Under the pieces are notes generated by a model, which ran no database searches, was not told where the DNA came from, and saw nothing but the letters and a program-made list of their open reading frames with translations. The translations under genes were made by a program, and so were the position numbers. A DNA stretch of 51,534 bases from an uncultured Lachnospiraceae bacterium (lineage in GTDB: Bacteria > Bacillota > Clostridia > Lachnospirales > Lachnospiraceae), in assembly GCA_937920345.1 (NCBI GenBank), contig CALGVA010000049.1, positions 1-51,534 of the forward strand, read 5' to 3'. Below are positions 14,456 to 22,987 of the stretch, piece after piece (the first letter of the stretch is position 1; each line of letters starts with the position of its first letter).

Positions 14456-16633
14456 CTAATCCGGATCAGAAAGCCCCTCTATATAGATCCAGTCCAGATC
14501 CTGCACATCGCATTTTGTGAACCCCGGTATCTGATCGGTTATGATCTGCACATCGTCTGCCAGGGCATACAGATCCTGATAGTCTTTCTGCAGCTTCGGA
14601 TCGTCCGGTGCTGTGTTCCTGTCGTCTGCGCTGTAACCGCCTTCCGGATATTTGGCATAGATCAATGCATATTCCTGATCGTCCTGTCTGTATACCCCCA
14701 GTACACGGTATACTTCTGCCGCCTTGTTCCCATAAATGGTACAAGGAAGTTCATCCCGCCGTATATAGTCCAGAAATATCAGTTCTCCGCCGTAATGTGC
14801 TTCCGCATTATTTTTCTCATAGACAGCCAGCCGGTTCTCAAGTCTGTAATCATCAGACCCTGTGGCGGCCGATCGGCCTGCCGGTGATATTTCCAATATG
14901 GTTTTGCCTATCCAGGCTTCCGGCAGGATCAGCTGCAGACCGTTTTGAAATCTCAAGACATTTGCCCCTGTTTCGCTTACGGAATCATCAAATTTCCAGA
15001 AATCAGTATAGTCGCTGTCATCAATATAATCGCTGTCAGACTGCAGAATGCAGAAAGTGTCTGTAATAATCGGCAGTCTTGCGCCTGCGCCCTCTGTGGC
15101 ATCCACCGGATAACTGTAGAATACCGCCCACACACAGTCTGCTTCCGCATACTCAATCAGCCGGGCTCTTGTGATCATATCCCCAATCTGCCCTTCCAGT
15201 TCATTCTCTCTGCCAGATTCCATAACCGGAAGCAGCGCCTGTGTCTCTCCCATTTCTTTGCGGACTGCTTCCGGACTGTGGTTATCATAACGGGTAATCC
15301 AGAAGCGGATTTTATCATTATGAACGAAATGCCACATATCAGACCCGTACTGTATCCAGTCATCATCGGGCACATAGATGGAGTAGCCGTCACCGACATA
15401 CAGTGTCGCCGTTTGTTCTTCCGGTTCTCCTTCCATGATATAGGTAAGTGTCGTGCTTTCCGGAAGAGTTGGCTCGGGGGACTCTGCAGGCGCACTTTCG
15501 AACTGCACGGCTGTTGATTGATCCGGTTCTATTGACTGACTAGGTTGGTCTGTTTCAGAAACAGAACATCCGATTAATAATCCTCCACCGATCATTAAAG
15601 CAGCCGTACCGACCAGAATAAAAAAACCATTTTGTTTAACAGAACGACCCAGGATATTCCGAAATCTTTTCTGCATGATGTGCTTTCCACCGTAAAACTG
15701 TGTGGATAAAGGATATTTCCGGGTATATTTTTGCTGGAGCGTGGAATAAAGCGCTTCCGTGTACGCATGTTTACTCTTACGGTCCGCTCCTGACACGACT
15801 CTCTCGTCGCAGGATAATTCCATGTCAACGACTGCTTCTCTGTGCATGAACCATACAACCGGATTAAACCAGTGAACTGCATTCGCCAATACAAAAAGCA
15901 GCTTACAATATACATCATTGCGCATGAAATGAACCAGTTCATGTTTCAAGACATAGTATAATGCTTCGTCGGAATAAGGCTCTGCGGGCAGTACGAGAAC
16001 CGGTTGCAGGAATCCGGTCACCATAGGACTGTCCGCCCCGGCATATTTGACGACAGATATTTTTTTCCGCAGATGCAGTTCACCGCACACCTCCTGCAAC
16101 AGCTTCATCAGCACGGTATCATTTTGCACAGACTGTTTGCTTCGCAGATCTGTCCGGAGATTATTGATTCTGATTCCGTCACGCACAAGCAGTCTTTTAT
16201 AGTGCAGATAACTGCATAGATGTATGCAGGCAAAGATCACGCTTCCCGCCAGCCATATACAGATCAGAATCGTAAGCGGTGTAATCTGCAGGGTCTCATC
16301 GGCGCTTATCAACGGTTCTTGCATCCCGGAGGGCATTTCGAGTACGATCCTCCGCGATAGCCGGGCGGTCTGCGTGGGGGTAGGGGTCAGAGGTTCCTTT
16401 GCGGAATCAATCTTCTCCACTGCTGTTCCCGGGTCCGGATTCTGAAAGAAATCCTGTACAGCCGCCGGATCTACGGGCAGCACCAGGCGCAGCGCCAGCA
16501 GAATCCAAGCCAGATATTTCCATTTTGCCGCGTAGCGTCTGTCGATCAACGGTGTAAGCACAGCAAGCAGCAGAATTACGAGGCTGACGGACAGCGAAGT
16601 GCTTATAACGGAAAAAAATATATGTTCCATCAT
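14456..16633 (-). CDS. BlaR1/MecR1-type M56 metalloprotease antirepressor without a penicillin-binding sensor
   Basis: The 725-residue membrane protease has helices at about 4-22 and 119-141, the zinc motif HELVH at 231-235 with a likely third ligand in MELSCDE (271-277), and a helix at about 336-356 that ends in a Cys (LLIGCS). The outer C-terminal part, about 365 residues, lacks the SxxK, SxN and KTG motifs of the beta-lactam sensor. It instead contains acidic, tyrosine-rich sequence with two possibly repeated units (near 410-520 and 540-680). It presumably cleaves the BlaI-like repressor encoded just upstream in response to an unknown signal. The ATG overlaps the blaI stop as TAATG. Confidence 0.88.
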   Translation of the reverse strand: MMEHIFFSVISTSLSVSLVILLLAVLTPLIDRRYAAKWKYLAWILLALRLVLPVDPAAVQDFFQNPDPGTAVEKIDSAKEPLTPTPTQTARLSRRIVLEMPSGMQEPLISADETLQITPLTILICIWLAGSVIFACIHLCSYLHYKRLLVRDGIRINNLRTDLRSKQSVQNDTVLMKLLQEVCGELHLRKKISVVKYAGADSPMVTGFLQPVLVLPAEPYSDEALYYVLKHELVHFMRNDVYCKLLFVLANAVHWFNPVVWFMHREAVVDMELSCDERVVSGADRKSKHAYTEALYSTLQQKYTRKYPLSTQFYGGKHIMQKRFRNILGRSVKQNGFFILVGTAALMIGGGLLIGCSVSETDQPSQSIEPDQSTAVQFESAPAESPEPTLPESTTLTYIMEGEPEEQTATLYVGDGYSIYVPDDDWIQYGSDMWHFVHNDKIRFWITRYDNHSPEAVRKEMGETQALLPVMESGRENELEGQIGDMITRARLIEYAEADCVWAVFYSYPVDATEGAGARLPIITDTFCILQSDSDYIDDSDYTDFWKFDDSVSETGANVLRFQNGLQLILPEAWIGKTILEISPAGRSAATGSDDYRLENRLAVYEKNNAEAHYGGELIFLDYIRRDELPCTIYGNKAAEVYRVLGVYRQDDQEYALIYAKYPEGGYSADDRNTAPDDPKLQKDYQDLYALADDVQIITDQIPGFTKCDVQDLDWIYIEGLSDPD

Positions 16634-17034
16634 TACACCTCCTCCGGATCAGATTTGCTTTCCAGTGTATCCAGATAACTTCGAAGCTCCGCAAGATCTG
16701 ATTCTTTAATCGCTTTGCTGTTATAAAGAGAAGCCACCATATTCTGTATGGAATTGTTATAGAGCTGTTCCAGAAAATGTTTGCCCGCTTTTGTTTTATA
16801 GTCGCTTTCTGTTATGACCGCACTGTATAAGTTTGTGCCTGTGGAGCGGTCGCAGCTTATAAATCCTTTCTGTTCTAGTCTCGATAAAGAAGTCATAAGC
16901 GTAGACAACTGCCACCTGCGTCGCCCCTGCAGTTCTTTCAGTATGTAATTAGACGTAACAGGCGGTGTGCTGTCCCACAATACCTGCATGATTTCCACTT
17001 CTGCCTCTCCAAGCTTTTTTATTATATTGGACAT
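16633..17034 (-). CDS. BlaI/MecI family transcriptional repressor
   Basis: This 133-residue winged-helix protein starts with the family's GEAEVEIMQVLWDSTPPVTSNYILKEL and has the recognition region LSTLMTSLSRLEQKGFI. A C-terminal dimerisation and cleavage segment (about 80-125) follows. Such repressors bind TACA-N2-TGTA dyads and are cut by the linked BlaR1-type protease. Two such dyads lie directly in its promoter, so autoregulation of blaI-blaR1 is well supported. The stop overlaps the protease start. Confidence 0.93.
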   Translation of the reverse strand: MSNIIKKLGEAEVEIMQVLWDSTPPVTSNYILKELQGRRRWQLSTLMTSLSRLEQKGFISCDRSTGTNLYSAVITESDYKTKAGKHFLEQLYNNSIQNMVASLYNSKAIKESDLAELRSYLDTLESKSDPEEV

Positions 17035-17057
17035 TATAGAAAACCTCCCTTGTTTCT

Positions 17058-17095
17058 GTTATACAACTGTATAATTCATTATACAGTTGTATAAC
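17058..17095. promoter_or_regulatory. Double BlaI operator, perfect 18-bp inverted repeat
   Basis: GTTATACAACTGTATAAT (17058-17075) is followed by a 2-nt spacer and its exact reverse complement (17078-17095). Each arm is itself a TACA-N2-TGTA BlaI dyad, so two full operators lie 20 bp centre to centre, on the same DNA face. One covers the -10 of the blaI promoter and the other covers the expected transcription start. Confidence 0.92.
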
Positions 17096-17106
17096 GAATG
17101 CGTCAA
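17078..17106 (-). promoter_or_regulatory. Promoter of the blaI-blaR1 operon
   Basis: On the minus strand, TTGACG (17101-17106), a 17-bp spacer and TATAAT (17078-17083) form a near-consensus promoter. The spacer and -10 lie inside the right-hand BlaI dyad, so bound repressor would exclude polymerase. The blaI start codon is about 44 nt downstream of the -10, after GGGAGG. Confidence 0.88.
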
Positions 17107-17129
17107 GACCTAATTAAATGAACGCAAAA

Positions 17130-17157
17130 GGCTGCCGGTTTTCAATAACCGGCAGCC
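17130..17157 (-). terminator. Terminator downstream of cstA
   Basis: GGCTGCCGGTT (17130-17140) and AACCGGCAGCC (17147-17157) make a perfect 11-bp GC-rich stem with a 6-nt loop. On the minus strand it is followed by TTTT. It lies 52 nt past the cstA stop and insulates the blaI promoter from upstream transcription. Confidence 0.9.
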
Positions 17158-17208
17158 CTTTAATCTGCACAATTTTATACAATCAAATACTAATGTTTTA
17201 TAATTTCA

Positions 17209-18864
17209 CTACGCTTCTTTCCTGCCCCACAGTACCTTACCGCCGTCAATCAGAAGGATGATTGCAAGAATGACGATCGGAACAATGATGACATCCTGCA
17301 GAACATTGGTAAAGATTGCCGTACCGTCTAATCCGCCCTCGATCAATGCAACGAGATTGTTCTTGAATGAGAAGAACAAAGATACTAACGTCGCGCAGGA
17401 CATGAAGATAATCGGAATATACAGCATCTTATTGTTTTTGTTATGCTTTTTCAGATAAGTGCCTACTGCAAGGAATGCCGGCACGGCTACTAACTGGTTA
17501 CATGCACCGAACAGCGGCCACACTTTCTGATATCCTGCCAGACAGAGCGCAAAACCACAGATTGCCGTGATGATCGTTGCTACATACATATTGTCCAGTT
17601 TCAGTTTCTTGCCGGTTTCTGTACCTGCAAACAACTCCTGGAACATGAAACGTCCGAGTCTGGTACCCGTATCCAGGGATGTCAGACAGAAACAGGAAAC
17701 CGCCAGTGAAATAATCGTATAAGTCGCGCTTACCGCACCGTCCGGCAACCCAATGATTGCGAAGAAATCGGAAATCGCTGTTGCAAATACAACGGTCGGA
17801 GAACCGTAACCCGCATCGGCATACAGTCCGTCTACGGTCAATGTCGCTACGGCAATCAGGGAAATGACTGCCAGCACACACTCGATCAGCATGGAACCGT
17901 AACCTACCAGCAGGGCATCCTTTTCATTATCAAGCTGTTTGGACGTCGTACCGGAACCGATCAGTGAGTGGAAACCGGAAATCGCGCCGCAGGCAATCGT
18001 AATGAACAATGTAGGGAACAAATAGCTGTTGCCTACATGGAATCCGATGAAAGCCGGAATCTCTACTGTCGGATGTGCTGCGAAGATACCGATGATCGCC
18101 GCAATCATCATAAAGTAAAGCAGGAAAGAACTCAGATAATCTCTGGGCTGTAACAAAATCCATACCGGCGTCACGGATGCGATCATAATGTACACAAATA
18201 CAAAGATAAGCCAGAAGTTCTTAGGAAGCACGATCGGAAACGCAAGACCGAGCGCAACACACGCAGCCAGCAGGATCACACCGATTATGGAGGCAACTGC
18301 CATCGGCGCATTCTTCCGGTATACGAAGAAGCCGAATGCAATCGCAAGCGGGATGAACAGCATAGAAGCCGTCGCAACGGAACCGTTTGCGTCGCTTCCC
18401 GTAAAGGAGTTCGCCACGATATCCGCAAACGCTGCGATTACGAGCAGTAATACGAGCCATGCAAATACGGTGAACAAAACTCTGCTCTTACGCCCGATGT
18501 TCTCCTCGATCACCTCACCGAGAGATTTGCCCTCGTGACGGATCGATACGAAGATCGAGCCGAAGTCCTGAACGGCACCGAAGAAAATACCGCCGATTAC
18601 GATCCATAAGAAGCACGGAAGCCAGCCGAAAAATGCTGCCTGAATCGGTCCGTTGATCGGGCCTGCGCCTGCTATGGATGAAAAATGATGTCCCATCAGA
18701 ACCGGAGTCTTGGCAGGGCAATAATCAACACCGTCCTCCAGCACGTGAGCCGGTGTCTTGCGGCTTGGGTCGATTCCCCAAGTCTTGGCTAAGTATCTGC
18801 CGTATGTAAGATACGCTGCTACGAAGATCACAATAGCCAGTAAAATTAATACTACTGAGTTCAC
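17209..18864 (-). CDS. cstA: CstA family carbon starvation protein (peptide or pyruvate transporter)
   Basis: This 551-residue protein has many membrane helices and the family's N-terminal signature PAHVLEDGVDYCPAKTPVLMGHHFSSIAGAGPINGPIQAA (about 39-76), followed by DFGSIFVSIRHEGKSLGE. CstA-type proteins are proton-coupled uptake systems for pyruvate or peptides induced when carbon is short. The length fits the short Clostridia form, and the C-terminal extension of E. coli CstA/BtsT is absent. The ATG follows AGGAGGGATTAG. No two-component regulator (such as BtsSR) is adjacent. Confidence 0.94.
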   Translation of the reverse strand: MNSVVLILLAIVIFVAAYLTYGRYLAKTWGIDPSRKTPAHVLEDGVDYCPAKTPVLMGHHFSSIAGAGPINGPIQAAFFGWLPCFLWIVIGGIFFGAVQDFGSIFVSIRHEGKSLGEVIEENIGRKSRVLFTVFAWLVLLLVIAAFADIVANSFTGSDANGSVATASMLFIPLAIAFGFFVYRKNAPMAVASIIGVILLAACVALGLAFPIVLPKNFWLIFVFVYIMIASVTPVWILLQPRDYLSSFLLYFMMIAAIIGIFAAHPTVEIPAFIGFHVGNSYLFPTLFITIACGAISGFHSLIGSGTTSKQLDNEKDALLVGYGSMLIECVLAVISLIAVATLTVDGLYADAGYGSPTVVFATAISDFFAIIGLPDGAVSATYTIISLAVSCFCLTSLDTGTRLGRFMFQELFAGTETGKKLKLDNMYVATIITAICGFALCLAGYQKVWPLFGACNQLVAVPAFLAVGTYLKKHNKNNKMLYIPIIFMSCATLVSLFFSFKNNLVALIEGGLDGTAIFTNVLQDVIIVPIVILAIILLIDGGKVLWGRKEA

Positions 18865-18951
18865 ACTAATCCCTCCTATTTGATATATTTCTTTCGTGGT
18901 GCTTTCTTATATGAAATAGATTACTCTATTCTATAAGCGTCCTTGACTTTC

Positions 18952-19512
18952 CTAAAGCATTTGCTGATAACCGGACCTGTTGTCCCTTATGTCCTGAAAG
19001 GTATCTCTGTACAGCTTCACTGACTTGCGTCCCACATAGTTCGTATATACTTTCTCATCCTCCATCGTTGCACAGACAATGTGAGCCTGTGAGAAGCCCC
19101 GCATGTTGAACTTATAACCTCTTTCATATTTGAAACGCTTTATGGCACGCTGCATCTCTTTCGATAGCGGCTGGTCGGCAATCAGGCTGATCGTCATATA
19201 ACTGTACATATGCCCTTCCGCCGGCAGGTCATTCCCCTTTCGCACCAGCACAGGCTCCATATATTCCTTAACGAGGAAATAAGCCTCATCAATCAACGCC
19301 TGATCCACTTGCTGCGTCTCAATAAACAAAATATGTTCATAGCTGTCGCAAGACCACATATTTGCTTCCCGCACAAGAATATATTTCTCCACATGTGAAA
19401 AAAAGTACCCATACGCAGGGTACTCTTTACCATGAATGACATATGGCTGATAAATATCAAATGTACCCGAGTATTTTCGCAACAGTTGATTCAGATAATC
19501 AGCAGTTTTCAT
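18952..19512 (-). CDS. Hypothetical protein, 186 residues, upstream of cstA
   Basis: I do not recognise a named family. The protein is soluble, without signal peptide or membrane helices, and is rich in aromatic and charged residues (SGTFDIYQPYVIHGKEYPAYGYFFS, YERGYKFNMRGFSQAHIVCATMEDEKVYTN). It reads like a compact alpha/beta domain. It is 87 nt upstream of cstA in the same direction, which suggests a shared transcript or shared control, but function is unknown. The ATG is preceded by GAGGGG. Confidence 0.7.
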   Translation of the reverse strand: MKTADYLNQLLRKYSGTFDIYQPYVIHGKEYPAYGYFFSHVEKYILVREANMWSCDSYEHILFIETQQVDQALIDEAYFLVKEYMEPVLVRKGNDLPAEGHMYSYMTISLIADQPLSKEMQRAIKRFKYERGYKFNMRGFSQAHIVCATMEDEKVYTNYVGRKSVKLYRDTFQDIRDNRSGYQQML

Positions 19513-19644
19513 TTTAATACCCCTCTGGTCTCACACTAATAAAAATTTATCACATATGTATAAAAATTACAATGTTTTTTATATAGAATGTTTAGAAAAG
19601 CTTAATAAAATCTTTAGAAATGGTAAGTTATATATTCATACGCT

Positions 19645-19677
19645 GAAATTATGTAATGCAATTTTATGCATAATTTC
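19645..19677. repeat. AT-rich inverted repeat downstream of the rluD-like gene
   Basis: GAAATTATG (19645-19653) and CATAATTTC (19669-19677) form a perfect 9-bp stem with a 15-nt loop, 23 nt beyond the stop of the rluD-like gene. No T-tract follows on the minus strand, so it is not a classical terminator. The remainder of 19513-19699 is AT-rich and without a gene. Confidence 0.4.
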
Positions 19678-19699
19678 TAATTGAGTCCTGCCCGATTTC

Positions 19700-20608
19700 C
19701 TACAAAATATGCAGCAGATGTTCAAAATATTCCGGCAGCGGCGCCGTCACTTCCAGATATTCCCCTGTGGACGGATGTACAAATCCGATCGTCATGGCAT
19801 GAAGCGTCTGGCCTTCCAGGTGATAAGATGTCTTACGATTACCGTACACCTCGTCTCCCAGAAGCGGATGTCCGATGCTCGTCATATGCACCCGGATCTG
19901 GTGTGTGCGGCCGGTCTCCAGCCGGCATTCAATATAAGTATATTCTTTAAATCTCTGTAAAACTTCATAATGTGTGACGGCAGGCTTTCCGTTTATTTCA
20001 TTGACCGCCATTCGTTTGCGGTCTTTAGGGTCTCTGCCGACCGGCGCATCCACAGTACCCTGATCGGACCGGATCACACCGTGCACGATCGCGCGATATC
20101 TGCGCGTAATGCTATGCTCTTTTAACTGCGCGGCAAGGCTGTTGTGAGCCTGATCATTCTTGCATATAATAAGTGAACCGGTCGTATCCCGATCAATTCG
20201 ATGTACAATTCCAGGACGCATGACGCCGCCGATTCCGGAAAGCTGCCCCTTACAATGGAACATGACCGCATTGACAAGCGTGCCGCTGTAATGTCCGGGT
20301 GCAGGATGCACCACCATTCCTTTAGGCTTATTGACAATCAGTACATCTGCATCCTCATATAAAACCGAAAGCGGAATGTTCTCCGCCGCGATATCAGGTT
20401 CCGCCGCTTCCGGTATATGAAAAACGATCTCATCATCTACGCGGAGTCTGTAACTTGCCTTCTGCGGTTTCCCGTTTACAAACAGGGCATCACTTCTTAT
20501 GCACTTCTGGATATAGGAACGGGAAAGATGCGGCAGTACGCTGCTGATCCACTTATCCAGCCGCTCGTCGTCCTCTCCCAGCCCGATCTGATAAGTAAAT
20601 TGTTCCAT
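19700..20608 (-). CDS. RluA/RluD family pseudouridine synthase
   Basis: This 302-residue protein has an N-terminal S4 RNA-binding domain (about 12-70, DERLDKWISSVLPHLSRSYIQKCI) and a catalytic domain. The catalytic domain has VHRIDRDTTG, whose Asp is the nucleophile, and GRTHQIRVHMTSIGHPLLGDEVYG. RluD-type enzymes modify 23S rRNA helix 69. Position directly after lspA is the usual Firmicute order (lspA-ylyB). The ATG follows TGAGGAAGG. The exact rRNA target is not certain from sequence. Confidence 0.93.
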   Translation of the reverse strand: MEQFTYQIGLGEDDERLDKWISSVLPHLSRSYIQKCIRSDALFVNGKPQKASYRLRVDDEIVFHIPEAAEPDIAAENIPLSVLYEDADVLIVNKPKGMVVHPAPGHYSGTLVNAVMFHCKGQLSGIGGVMRPGIVHRIDRDTTGSLIICKNDQAHNSLAAQLKEHSITRRYRAIVHGVIRSDQGTVDAPVGRDPKDRKRMAVNEINGKPAVTHYEVLQRFKEYTYIECRLETGRTHQIRVHMTSIGHPLLGDEVYGNRKTSYHLEGQTLHAMTIGFVHPSTGEYLEVTAPLPEYFEHLLHIL

Positions 20609-20616
20609 AGCCTTCC

Positions 20617-21150
20617 TCAGTTTTCAAACGGGTCTCTGTAATGCTTCTGCTTAAAGCTGATAAAGCTCAGGTCGTTTTCCTTATATACAAAGAGCAGCAG
20701 AAATACGAGTGCAGCGGTGGATATTGTCACATAGATATCCGCCACATTAAAAATCGGAAAATTAATCAGTACAAAGTAGATAAAATCCACCACATAATCA
20801 AACCGGATACGGTCAATCATATTGCCGATGGCGCCGGCTGCGATCAGACTCAGGAGCAAATGCAGAATACGGTACTTCTTGCGTTCCGGCGTCTTAAACA
20901 GCACATAACCGATCACGCCGAGAATCACGACCGCCACAAAGATGAAAAAAGCTTTCTGATTCTGCAGCATACCGAATGCCGCGCCTTTATTTTCCAGATA
21001 GTTCAGTTCGAGAACCCCGTTTATAATATTGAAAGCCGGTTTATCCTTCAAATGAATCACCGCGAGATATTTCGTGTATTGATCCAGTGCAACCAGCCCA
21101 CAGATCCCTAACAGATCCAGGAATAATAACAGTTTCTTTTTCAGACTCAT
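20617..21150 (-). CDS. lspA: Lipoprotein signal peptidase (signal peptidase II)
   Basis: This 177-residue protein with four membrane helices has catalytic Asp113 (GNMIDRI) and Asp138 (FNVADIYV), plus the conserved ALDQYTK near the first helix and the NKGAAFGM segment. It cleaves signal peptides of prolipoproteins before the lipid-modified Cys. Substrates in this window could include the DacA-type lipoprotein at 25.8 kb. The C-terminal tail is basic and somewhat long. Its start overlaps the aroB stop in an ATGA. Confidence 0.95.
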   Translation of the reverse strand: MSLKKKLLLFLDLLGICGLVALDQYTKYLAVIHLKDKPAFNIINGVLELNYLENKGAAFGMLQNQKAFFIFVAVVILGVIGYVLFKTPERKKYRILHLLLSLIAAGAIGNMIDRIRFDYVVDFIYFVLINFPIFNVADIYVTISTAALVFLLLFVYKENDLSFISFKQKHYRDPFEN

Positions 21151-22256
21151 TCTTTCGCATCCTCATCGCTAAAATATATTTCACGGACCGCCTCCAGGAT
21201 CTCCTTATCTGTGATGGTCCTGTCGATCACCGCTTTACCGACCTTCTTCAGCAGAACAAATTTGATCTGCCCGCTCTCCATCTTCTTATCGGATTTTGTC
21301 AGCTGAAGGATCTCTTCCGGATCAATGGAATCGATGCTGATCGGAAGGTTGAAGGGAACGAACATGTCCCGCACCTCATAATATTCCTCCATGGACAGCC
21401 AGTTATGTTTCCACGAAATATATGCGGCGGCAACCATACCGAGCGAAATACATTCTCCATGCAGCATCTCGAAATGCATCGCCTTTTCGATAGCGTGTCC
21501 GATTGTGTGTCCGAAGTTCAAAAGTGCACGGTCCCCCAGTTCTTTCGGGTCTTTCTCTACTACCAGCTTTTTGATCGTACAGCTTCGCATAACCATCTCT
21601 TCAAGCACCTCAGGCTCCCTGTCATGGATACCGTACATATTTTCAAGCAGCCATTCATAGAACATGGCATCCTTGATCAGACCATGTTTCATGACCTCTG
21701 CAAAGCCGGCATAGAATTGTCTGTCGTCCAGTTCCTTCAGAGCCGCAACATTCATATAGACCAGTTTCGGCATATAGAAAGCGCCCACCATATTCTTATA
21801 ACCGTCGAAGTCTACGCCTGTCTTGCCGCCGATGCTGCTGTCCGACTGTGCGATCAGCGTCGTCGGAATCTGCACGAAATCCACGCCGCGAAGATATGTC
21901 GCCGCCGTATAACCGGTAACGTCTCCCACAACGCCGCCTCCAAGCGCAATCAGCAGATCTTTGCGGTCAAAATGCGCGTCGATCAGCTTCTTATAGATCT
22001 CTTTGACCGTATCTAACGTCTTATTGGCTTCCCCGGCCGGAAATGCATGCATTAACACTTCCTTACAATGCCCTTTCAGAACATCCTCCACGGTATGTCC
22101 AAACAGCTTTTCCGTGTTGGAATCCATAATGACCGCCACTTTACGGTTCTCCACGTCAAATGCCTGCAGCTCGTCCGCAAGCAGATCAAAACTGTCGGTA
22201 AATACAATGTCATAACAGGGTTTCTTCTCGTAATTGATTGTAATACGATTTGTCAT
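21147..22256 (-). CDS. aroB: 3-Dehydroquinate synthase
   Basis: This 369-residue NAD- and metal-dependent enzyme performs the second step of the shikimate pathway. Visible signatures are the NAD-binding GGGVVGDVTGYTAATYLRG, the IPTTLIAQSDSSIGGKTGVD segment, and metal ligands in the HGLIKDA region, in LNFGHTIGHAIE and in MLHGECISLGM. Length is standard. It is coupled to lspA by a 4-nt overlap, an unusual functional pairing. RBS spacing is long (GGAGG, about 14 nt before ATG). Confidence 0.96.
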   Translation of the reverse strand: MTNRITINYEKKPCYDIVFTDSFDLLADELQAFDVENRKVAVIMDSNTEKLFGHTVEDVLKGHCKEVLMHAFPAGEANKTLDTVKEIYKKLIDAHFDRKDLLIALGGGVVGDVTGYTAATYLRGVDFVQIPTTLIAQSDSSIGGKTGVDFDGYKNMVGAFYMPKLVYMNVAALKELDDRQFYAGFAEVMKHGLIKDAMFYEWLLENMYGIHDREPEVLEEMVMRSCTIKKLVVEKDPKELGDRALLNFGHTIGHAIEKAMHFEMLHGECISLGMVAAAYISWKHNWLSMEEYYEVRDMFVPFNLPISIDSIDPEEILQLTKSDKKMESGQIKFVLLKKVGKAVIDRTITDKEILEAVREIYFSDEDAKE

Positions 22257-22263
22257 AATAATT

Positions 22264-22380
22264 TACACTAACCTCCGCGATTCCGCTCCGCGGAATCTCA
22301 AAACATGGGAAGAATGCTGCTTGCAGCAAGTCCGCTCTGCGGACGGTTCTTCCGCGTGAATGGTTTTTTCATTCACGCTA
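22264..22380. repeat. Cluster of three to four hairpins between sepF and aroB
   Basis: Within this 117-nt stretch I see GATTCCGCTCCGCGGAATC (hairpin near 22280), TGCTGCTTGCAGCA (near 22318), GTCCGCTCTGCGGAC (22330-22344) and GCGTGAATG/CATTCACGC with a T-rich 7-nt loop (22355-22379). The block is bounded by two copies of CTAACCTC. No gene is present. It looks like a composite intergenic palindromic element. Confidence 0.6.
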
Positions 22381-22392
22381 ACCTCTGTACTC

Positions 22393-22422
22393 AAAAAACT
22401 TCCTGACCATACAGTCAGGAAG
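22393..22422 (-). terminator. Terminator downstream of sepF
   Basis: CTTCCTGAC (22399-22407) and GTCAGGAAG (22414-22422) form a perfect 9-bp stem with a 6-nt loop. On the minus strand it is followed by TTTTTTG. It lies just past the sepF stop at 22436. Confidence 0.88.
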
Positions 22423-22435
22423 CCATCTCAATTAG

Positions 22436-22933
22436 TTACAATCCATTGTTGATCGGCACATCAAACGAACCGGATAAGATTTCCTGAAAATCACCGGAAA
22501 TATCAACGCTCGCCGGCGTAATGATGAAAATATAATGTGATATCTTCTGTAGATTACCTGAGATCGCGAAACATGATCCTGATGTAAAATCTATGATCCT
22601 CTGCGCGATATCGACATCCAGCCCTTCCAGATTCAGGACTACGGTTCTGTTGGCAAGCAGCGTCTCCGTGATCTCTCTGGCGTCCTCCACCGTAGTCGGT
22701 TTGATGACACAAACCTCCATACCGGTTCCCGGCATTTTCTTCATCTGTCTCATCGGCGTTACTTTCGGTGTGGATTTCTTGACCGGACGCTCATCATCCA
22801 TAGGAGATTCTTCCCGCATCGAGCCCGGTTTCTTGACTGGTTCCGGCTCGTCATCATAGAAATCGTCATCGTAGTATTCGTCTTCCTCGTCGTTAAGCTT
22901 CATAGCGCTTATAAACTTGTCCATTACACCCAT
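22436..22933 (-). CDS. sepF: Cell division protein SepF
   Basis: The 165-residue protein has an N-terminal amphipathic membrane-binding helix (MGVMDKFISAMKL), an acidic linker rich in Asp/Glu/Pro (about 15-60), and the globular SepF domain (about 75-155, VCVIKPTTVEDAREITETLLANRTVVLNLEGLD ... GNLQKISHYIFIITP). SepF tethers FtsZ to the membrane and shapes the septum. ATG 22933 is placed 9 nt after CGGAGG, in preference to an in-frame TTG at 22939. Its upstream neighbour yggS is its usual partner. Confidence 0.95.
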   Translation of the reverse strand: MGVMDKFISAMKLNDEEDEYYDDDFYDDEPEPVKKPGSMREESPMDDERPVKKSTPKVTPMRQMKKMPGTGMEVCVIKPTTVEDAREITETLLANRTVVLNLEGLDVDIAQRIIDFTSGSCFAISGNLQKISHYIFIITPASVDISGDFQEILSGSFDVPINNGL

Positions 22934-22987
22934 ATGCAAAAGCCTCCGTCGTTTTAATTTCCTTCATAACTCATTAACTTATGTATA

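Noticed and set aside
21087..22016. Plus-strand open frame of about 309 codons opposite aroB
   Set aside because: It is antisense to the conserved aroB gene and has no recognisable domains. It overlaps the lspA start on the other strand.
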